Origin: Pestalotiopsis fici W106-1
Taxonomy: Eukaryota; Ascomycota; Sordariomycetes; Amphisphaeriales; Sporocadaceae
Length of the DNA: 64,000 nucleotides
Direction: 5' to 3'
Assembly (NCBI RefSeq): GCF_000516985.1
Contig: NW_006917093.1
Location: 5,427,013 to 5,491,012 of the forward strand
Position 1 is the stretch's first letter; each line of letters starts with the position of its first letter. This document shows, piece after piece, positions 57,779 to 64,000 of the stretch. The translations under genes were made by a program, and so were the position numbers. The notes beneath the pieces are model-generated. The model was given only the letters and a program-made list of their open reading frames with translations, was not told the origin of the DNA and did not search any database.

Positions 57779-59621
57779 ATGGGTATGTCTATTTTCACAA
57801 AATATATTGATTTGATTGTAACGGCAGGATACCCTCCCTATCCGTGTCGGCTTAGGCGGGTCGCAACGCTGGCTGTCCACTGCCACCGAGGCACCTTCGC
57901 GCTAGACAGCCGCTTTGGCGTCGGCCTCCAAGCAGAGCTCGAAACCCTTAGTGCTGCTAATCATACGTATGACTAGATATGAAAATAGCGTTTACATCTT
58001 ATTATAGAAAGTTGACTTTGACTAAAGTAATGGGTATAACTCTCGTTTTAACGGATAAAAGCATTGGACCCCGAAACCTTCAGCTTGACGGCTATTTCCA
58101 GTGGGCTATGGGAGGCAATTAGGTCTTGTGCACTTTATTTAACTAAACCTATGTAACCTAGCTATATCCATTTATTTGTACTGAATACACTAAGTCCCCA
58201 TTGATTTCCCATACTTATACCAGCTGTAACTTTTTGTCATCAGGAAGCCCCTGAGTTTTGGATAAATAATAAATGCCGTGTCAAGCTTCGCAGCGTCTAC
58301 ATTCAAACCCCCAGTCTATCAAATTTCTTTGCTCCACGCAGACGCCTTGAGCTTTCGGAACTTATCAAAGTCAAGAAAACTGGCCTAGGCAAACTCTTAA
58401 GATACAGCATTGTCTCTTCCCAGTTGTTTCGGTAGCATCACATGTCTCGTCCATCTACTGGGCCGACTCAACACAAAGTGCAAAATCTACGCCCGCAGGC
58501 GTGGCTAAGCGGCGTAGGTTGTGTTACAACACTTTGATAAGCCAAGGACAAAAGTAAAAGCGTCGAGAAGTGCTTTGCGCGGGAAGAAGCTTTTAGCAAT
58601 CCCGTTTTGAATTCAACTATGATGTTGGATTCTCGGCACTGCCATTCTACTTTCAGCTGCAGAACGACCGACTGCGCTTATCCCTTTGATACATTGCCTC
58701 AGTCGCCCTTGGTCAAAACATGTTTATTCAAAAACATAAACCAGAAACCGCAGGCTCCAGCCGGCCTGAATTGTCGTAAGGTTGTCCATGACGCCGCTCC
58801 AGCGGCTGAGTTTCGCCGCCAGTCACAAGCCAGCCTGAAGTCTATAATTGGTCTGAAAGTGCATAGGCTCTCTGTCCTTGACCCTGGTATCGCTCATCCT
58901 GGAGAAATAGATCGCAGCTGAGAACGGCCCTCTCTATTAGTCGCTACTTCGCACGGGACTAGCCGCATCTATAATCATTGTCGAGACATGTGTTGGCGTG
59001 GGTTGGCCCATTAAGGCTTTTAGTGGGGTGTAGCCCCCATAGAATAGACTTAGTCCAATACATTATCTTTTGACCACCAAAACCACTATCGTCGACGTAC
59101 GCCAACCAACTTCTTTCACATGGCACCGAAGCATATTACCTGCCTAAGTGGAGAAGACTTGGTATCTTCACTAGGTATGATACTGTACTGGGATGGTATT
59201 GACACCATGGTCTGAGTCAAGGCTCTACAGGCATCGAGATGGCCATGGTCGACTACAAATATGGTAGAATAGATACTCTGTTCGAACAGAACTAGTCTAG
59301 TAGAGACCAGTCCAGTACAGGCTTGAAGCTTCTCTTAGAGGGCATCCAAGTCTGGCTCTCTCTAGTGCGCTGCTGGCAGGTGATAGCGCCGTGGTAGAGT
59401 TTCAACCCGACCCTAATCAGAAAGTCTATGAAGCTGATTTTAGTTGAGAACGAGGATGAGGCGTATCCCAGTAGCAGAGCCGTCGACGATTGCTACAATG
59501 GCTACCCAGTTTCTGAGAGGGTAAGCCTCTATATAAAGTCTGCACGAACGCCGCTCAAACCATCCGAGCTCCTCAAGCCAATGATGAATCTCAATCTTTC
59601 TGTCGGCTATCCTTTGCAGCT
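57779..59621. other. AT-rich accessory DNA, no gene seen
   Basis: Frames here (57746-57976, 58607-58921, 59428-59625) are short and unrecognised. No clear transposon ends are seen by eye. Confidence 0.4.
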
Positions 59622-61544
59622 ATGACCAGCAACCCAGAAACCATTGTCCAGAATGGACCCCCCACCCGGGGAGACTTTCCTCAAGGCGAATCCGGGAACA
59701 AGTTGTCGCGAAACAGGGGCTCCATTGATACAAGCAATCTCGCGACGCCTAAGCGATTGGTCGTTTGTTGCGATGGCACCTGGCAATCATCGGTATCTGG
59801 ACTAAAGAATATCCCTTCCAACGTGACCAGACTTGCGCGTTCCATCGCCGATCATGGGATGGATGCCAATGGCAGGGTCTGCGAGCAGATTGTCTATTAC
59901 GACTCCGGCATTGGTACCGGAGAACTCAGCAAAGGAGAAAAGGACCGGCAAGGTGGCTTCGGCATAGGGTTTGTGGGCAACGTGATCGAGGCGTACAATT
60001 TCATCGTCCTAAACTACCAACCAGGTGACCAGATCTTCTGTTTTGGCTTCTCCCGGGGAGCGTACACTGCGCGTGCAGTGGCAGGTCTTATCAACGATGT
60101 CGGAGTGATCTCGCCAAGGGCATTGCAGGACTTCCCCGAATTGTATGCACTGTATCAGAAACACGAAGACGCTTTCACATTCCGGAAATCTACCGCCTAT
60201 CGGGAGTGGGCTTATGGCGTCCTCTCCGCTGAACAACCTCGTGGAGATCAAGAGCCGGCTAGATATGACAAGCCGCCACATGGTGATGCCCCCGAGTCAT
60301 CAAGAGTGGTTGAAGTCGTGGGTGTGTTCGATACCGTGGGGAGCCTTGGTATCCCAGACATGATGTGGACAAAATGGAACTTGAAGTTTCTCGAAAAGGT
60401 TGTGGGTATTCCCCAGGTCGGTTTCCATAATGTGGCGCTCAGTCCATGTAAGAACCCTCGAATCCTTCAACAGGAGTCAGACTTAATATCTAGACAGATA
60501 TTCGGCATGCATTCCACGCGTTGGCTGTCGACGAACACAGGAAGCCGTTCTCGCCTACGCTATGGCAGTATCCGACTGATGATGAATTATGTCCGGAGAA
60601 ACCTGCCAAGCCATATGGTAAGCTATGTAAAGAGTGGGAGAATGTGACACCAAGTACTCCCATAGATCAAGTCAAGGTCACTTGGAGCTCTTTGATCGGC
60701 CACCAAATGTCCGAACACTTGGAGGATTTGGAGCATAATAAACCAGAACTGCTACAAGTTTGGTTCCCAGGAGTTCACATCAACATCGGAGGGGGTAGCG
60801 ATGATCTCCTCAAAGATTTGAAGGGCGACTTGGAACGTGAGTAGACAGGAGTTGTCCCAAATAGCTTCGCTGATGGTCATAGAAATCGCCTTGATCTCGT
60901 TCGCTTGGATGTGCGAACAAATCGCGCCTTATCTCCAGCTGAGAGGAGGTAATCTATCGCAGCTCGCAAAGGACACAGTTGAGGATCGATATAACTTGAT
61001 GCGTCCAGCGTTGGACTCGGTTGCCCGGGGCGACAAGGACTACGGCTCACACTGGTTATTGAGCAAGGCTCGGGCAGCCCTTGATTACACCGGGATACAC
61101 ACGGCACAGCCCAAGAAGGTTGCCGATGATACGGTCTATGGCTGGGCAATTGGCCCCATCGTCGACAGCTTTACCGGTGCCATGATGGCAGCTGGTTCCG
61201 AGGACAGAACCCCCGGCCGCTACCCCCGGGACACCACCAGCAAGAAAGCCATCAAGTCGGGTGACACGAACGAGATGATACACCCCTCGGTTGGTTATCG
61301 GAAAGAGAAGCGGCGCCAGGACTACGACCCACCAGCGCTGAAAGGTTTCGAGCGAAAGCAGTCAGGCCCCGAAGGTTTCATCTGGACAAATGGGAAAACT
61401 ACGATCCCCGAGTATAAAATCAAGCCGGCTGATGTTTTCACACGGTACATCGCCGGCCGCGACAAGTGTGATCCCAAGCTCTTGGCTTCCAACTATTTTG
61501 GCAGTGTGGACCGGGTGGTCGGTCAAAAGGCTGTTAAGCTTTAA
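59622..61544 (+). CDS. DUF2235 alpha/beta-hydrolase-like protein
   Basis: Exons 59622-60447, 60498-60836 and 60883-61544 (introns 50 and 46 nt) give 608 residues. The DUF2235 pattern is clear: 'KRLVVCCDGTWQSS' at about 50, 'NVTRLARSI', 'YYDSGIGTG', the nucleophile elbow GFSRG (about 141) in 'FCFGFSRGAYTARAVAGLI', 'VVGVFDTVGSLGIP', and after the first junction 'RHAFHALAVDEHRKPFSPTL', where the conserved His/Asp-Glu segment lies. The second junction restores 'GDLEQIALISFAWM'. The domain is related to the phospholipase-like effector Tle1 of bacterial type VI secretion. Fungal members are common but uncharacterised, and probably act as intracellular lipases or esterases. No signal peptide is seen. 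Confidence 0.9.
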
Positions 61545-61764
61545 GACTTTGAATTTCACTCGGCGGCTTACGCCCGGTTCAGCAAAACGTGGTTTGAGAT
61601 GTGAGAATCAAATATAAAATTACATTTGGCACGGATATTGTTCTATTAATTTGAATAAACGCAAAGAATGCTCTGCCTTACGGAGTTCAAAATAGTCTTA
61701 TATGTGAAAGTAAACTCTTCTACCCTACGAATCAGGAAAAGGTGAAAAAAATATCGAGCAAAAA

Positions 61765-61883
61765 ACATACAACACCAGGTATTCCCCAGTGGTCACCCAC
61801 CTGAGTACTAATCCGGCCATTACTAGTTTGACTAAGGCAGAGCGGACGGGATGCCGTATATTCTAATATGTATGGTCGTATGT
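61765..61883 (-). rRNA. 5S rRNA, copy 2
   Basis: 119 nt on the minus strand, with the same ends as copy 1 and an identical 3' half ('GGTGGGTGACCAC' region) and core, followed by a T-rich terminator. Helix II pairs well here (TATTAG with CTAGTA). It differs from copy 1 at many positions concentrated in the helix II/III strands. Confidence 0.92.
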
Positions 61884-62797
61884 GCTAACTCGTTCCATTA
61901 GATTTCCTTATATTCAAGCAGCGCGAATCTGCAGTCAATCTTCCCACAGAGCCTTGAGAGCCCGTTCCCTGCTAAGCGATCAATACTGTGAACCTCATGT
62001 GATTGCGTAGGCCAATTGAGTAAATGGGCAATCTTCTCAGAAAAACTCACTTTGATTGCGGAGCAGCCGCATCATTCAGCTGAATATGGCTGGCTGTCAT
62101 GATGCATGATATGACCCTGCATCAATACGACTATTGTTCCAACAACCTGGGTCAGGCACAAGCCCAAAGGCCTAGATCTCTGGAATGCATGAGATAGTTG
62201 CCATCTGAGGTCGTTTCTGGAAAGAAAGTGGTCACGAATGCGGTTAAGTCGTGCAAGAGTGCCGCCAGTACGGTTCTCGGTTTTTTGTCTTTTTGGGGAT
62301 GGGATGTTCAAGTCTTGGCTGAGTTGACACCATCGGCGCTATATATTCGAGATCACATTACCGCTGTGGGCTTGCGCTAATGGGACGCCCGCACAGCGGC
62401 TGAGATGTCAACCTTCCAAGAGTTGTCCAAGAGTTGGCCAAGACTGTTATCAACGAGTCAAGAGATCAAGACCAGGTTCAGAATCAAGCAAAGACTGCGA
62501 TTTGGGGGGAATAATGCCTCTGAGGCTGGACGCCAAGTACGAGTTGCAATTTGCGCCAACATGGCGCAATAGTGGTGAGAAGACCGAATTTTTCTGCAGC
62601 AGAGCGACAATAGAGACGAGAGGCATTGTATAGAGAATAACGCCGTATATTATATGATTATAAAAGTAAGACAGCATTTCTGCATTTGGTCTTGCATTGT
62701 GGTACCTGTCCATCATGATTGCGAATAAGGCACATGCCATTGGTCAGACGAAAGATTTGCAGACTATTCAATTCTGATACGATTTGAGCTAGCCGGC
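61884..62797. other. Intergenic, no gene seen
   Basis: Upstream region of the MFS permease gene. The minus-strand frames (62072-62311, 62450-62740) are unsupported. Confidence 0.45.
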
Positions 62798-64000
62798 ATG
62801 TCTTCATCTATCGAAGAAAAGCACGCGACGACAAGTCCCCGAGCGGCTTCTCTAGACACCTCGCTCAGTGTTGTCGACTCCGAGGGCTATGGCTCGTCAG
62901 ACGACCACATCTTCAAGGACCCTGCAGTAGCTAGCCACTGGCTCGGTATTTACGAACAGGCAAACTACGAAAACCGACACCGGTTCGACCCAACCCTGCA
63001 ATGGACTGCCGAAGAGGAGAAGAAGCTGTTGCGGAAGATTGACTTTAGAATCAGTGAGTACGCCCTTGAATGCATGACTTGGTTGGTGGTCTTCAACATG
63101 CAAACATGAACATATTGTATTGTTCCACACCCCTATGGGAACTTACATGTTAACAAATGTCCTATAGTGGTGTGGGCTTGGGTGATGTTCTGCGCTCTAG
63201 ACATTCATCGCAGAAACATCAACAGAGCCATATCTGACAACATGCTCGCAGAGATTGGTAAGACTTGACTACTCCACCCGAAAGACACTTCAAGGCAGGC
63301 GACTGACTGGGTTCTTAGGTATGGATACAAATGACTTCAATTACGGACAGACCATTTTCCTTGCCTCTTTTCTTGCTGCTGAGCTGCCCAGCGGTCTCAT
63401 CAGCAAGAAGCTAGGAGCTGATGTTTGGATCCCCAGCATCATGGTGTGCTGGTCCATTGTTGCTGGTTCTCAGGCCTTTCTATCCAACAAGGCCGGCTTC
63501 TACGCCATCAAGGCTCTTTTGGGACTGTTGATGGGTGGATTCATCCCGGATATTGTTCTCTGGTTGACCTACTTCTACAAGAGTAATGAGCTACCTACCA
63601 GGCTGTCCTGGTTCTGGACTGCCTTGTCCACAGTAAACATTGTCGGATCGCTTCTTGCTGCTGGCATTCTTCAGGTATGCACACCTTGTAGTTCTTTGCT
63701 TATTTGGCATGGACTGACCTATTGATAGATGCGAGGCATTGGTGGCTGGTCCGGCTGGCAATGGCTTTTTATTATCGAGGGCATCATTACGCTGATTATC
63801 GGCATTTTCTCTTGGGTTCTGATGCCTCCAGGCCCCTGTCAAACTCGCAATTGGTTTCGGGGCAAGGATGGATGGTTCACAGAGCGCGAAGAGGCCATCA
63901 TGGTCAATAGGCTCCTTCGCGACGACCCGAGCAAGGGAGACATGAACAACCGCGAGGCCGTGGGTATCACGCAGCTATTCTCGGCGATCAGCGATTGGGA
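62798..64000 (+). CDS. MFS permease, Dal5/anion:cation symporter type (5' part)
   Basis: Exons 62798-63053, 63168-63257, 63319-63674 and 63729 to beyond the window end. The N-terminal about 85 residues are cytosolic and polar, ending 'TAEEEKKLLRKIDFRI', as in Dal5-like permeases. The first span is 'VWAWVMFCALDIHRRNIN', where the Dal5 family usually has LDR(T/K)N. Then come 'MDTNDFNYGQTIFLASFLAAE' (split here as the NDFN motif plus span 2), 'ADVWIPSIMVCWSIVAG', 'ALLGLLMGGFIPDIVLWL', and, after the third intron, 'GWQWLFIIEGIITLIIGI'. Family members import allantoate, nicotinate, pantothenate and similar organic anions; the substrate is unknown here. The gene is cut by the window edge, with about the first half present and intact. 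Confidence 0.92.

Overview
The window comes from the nuclear genome of a filamentous ascomycete (Pezizomycotina; a hypocrealean Sordariomycete fits best, which is inference). The evidence is many short GT-AG introns (about 46-165 nt), a HET-domain protein, a Zn2Cys6 regulator, a fungal A-T-C-A-T-C nonribosomal peptide synthetase, dispersed single 5S rRNA genes and an intronless tRNA-Lys(CTT). I rebuilt splice junctions by eye from GT/AG signals, frame continuity and family alignment from memory. No search or transcript evidence was available.

Layout. 0-15 kb: a frameshifted phloretin/DAPG-hydrolase-like gene, a HET-domain protein, a secreted GH76 alpha-1,6-mannanase, a secreted Asp/His/Arg-rich low-complexity protein, a gene-poor 5 kb stretch, a small single-span membrane protein and an unrecognised 243-aa protein. 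15.8-16.3 kb: a decayed monocarboxylate-type MFS transporter. 17-31.4 kb: a compact secondary-metabolite locus made of a SAM methyltransferase, a Zn2Cys6 regulator, two 2-oxoglutarate/Fe(II) oxygenases and a two-module NRPS. A cytochrome P450 (36.8-38.7 kb) may also belong to it. The NRPS ends in a condensation-like domain and would be expected to release a dipeptide, probably a diketopiperazine, which the oxygenases, methyltransferase and possibly the P450 could decorate.

31.6-35.5 kb holds three small genes between the NRPS and the P450: a secreted protein with two 20-residue repeats each ending in a Kex2-type KR site, an unrecognised cytosolic-looking protein, and a secreted NucA/NucB-type nuclease-like protein. 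39-44 kb is housekeeping: a Rad5/HLTF-type helicase-ubiquitin ligase divergent from a complex I assembly factor (NDUFAF6 type). 44-51.8 kb is an 8 kb gene desert with one tRNA-Lys. 51.9-55.4 kb: an LDB19/ART1-type arrestin and an Arg/Pro-rich protein carrying a 124-bp-period tandem duplication that looks like a newly created intron. 56-62 kb is accessory: a dead MFS drug-transporter fragment, two divergent 5S rRNA genes and a DUF2235 alpha/beta-hydrolase. The window ends inside a Dal5-type MFS permease.

The most interesting items are the duplication-born intron (54832-55071), the undescribed NRPS locus, and the Kex2-repeat secreted precursor.
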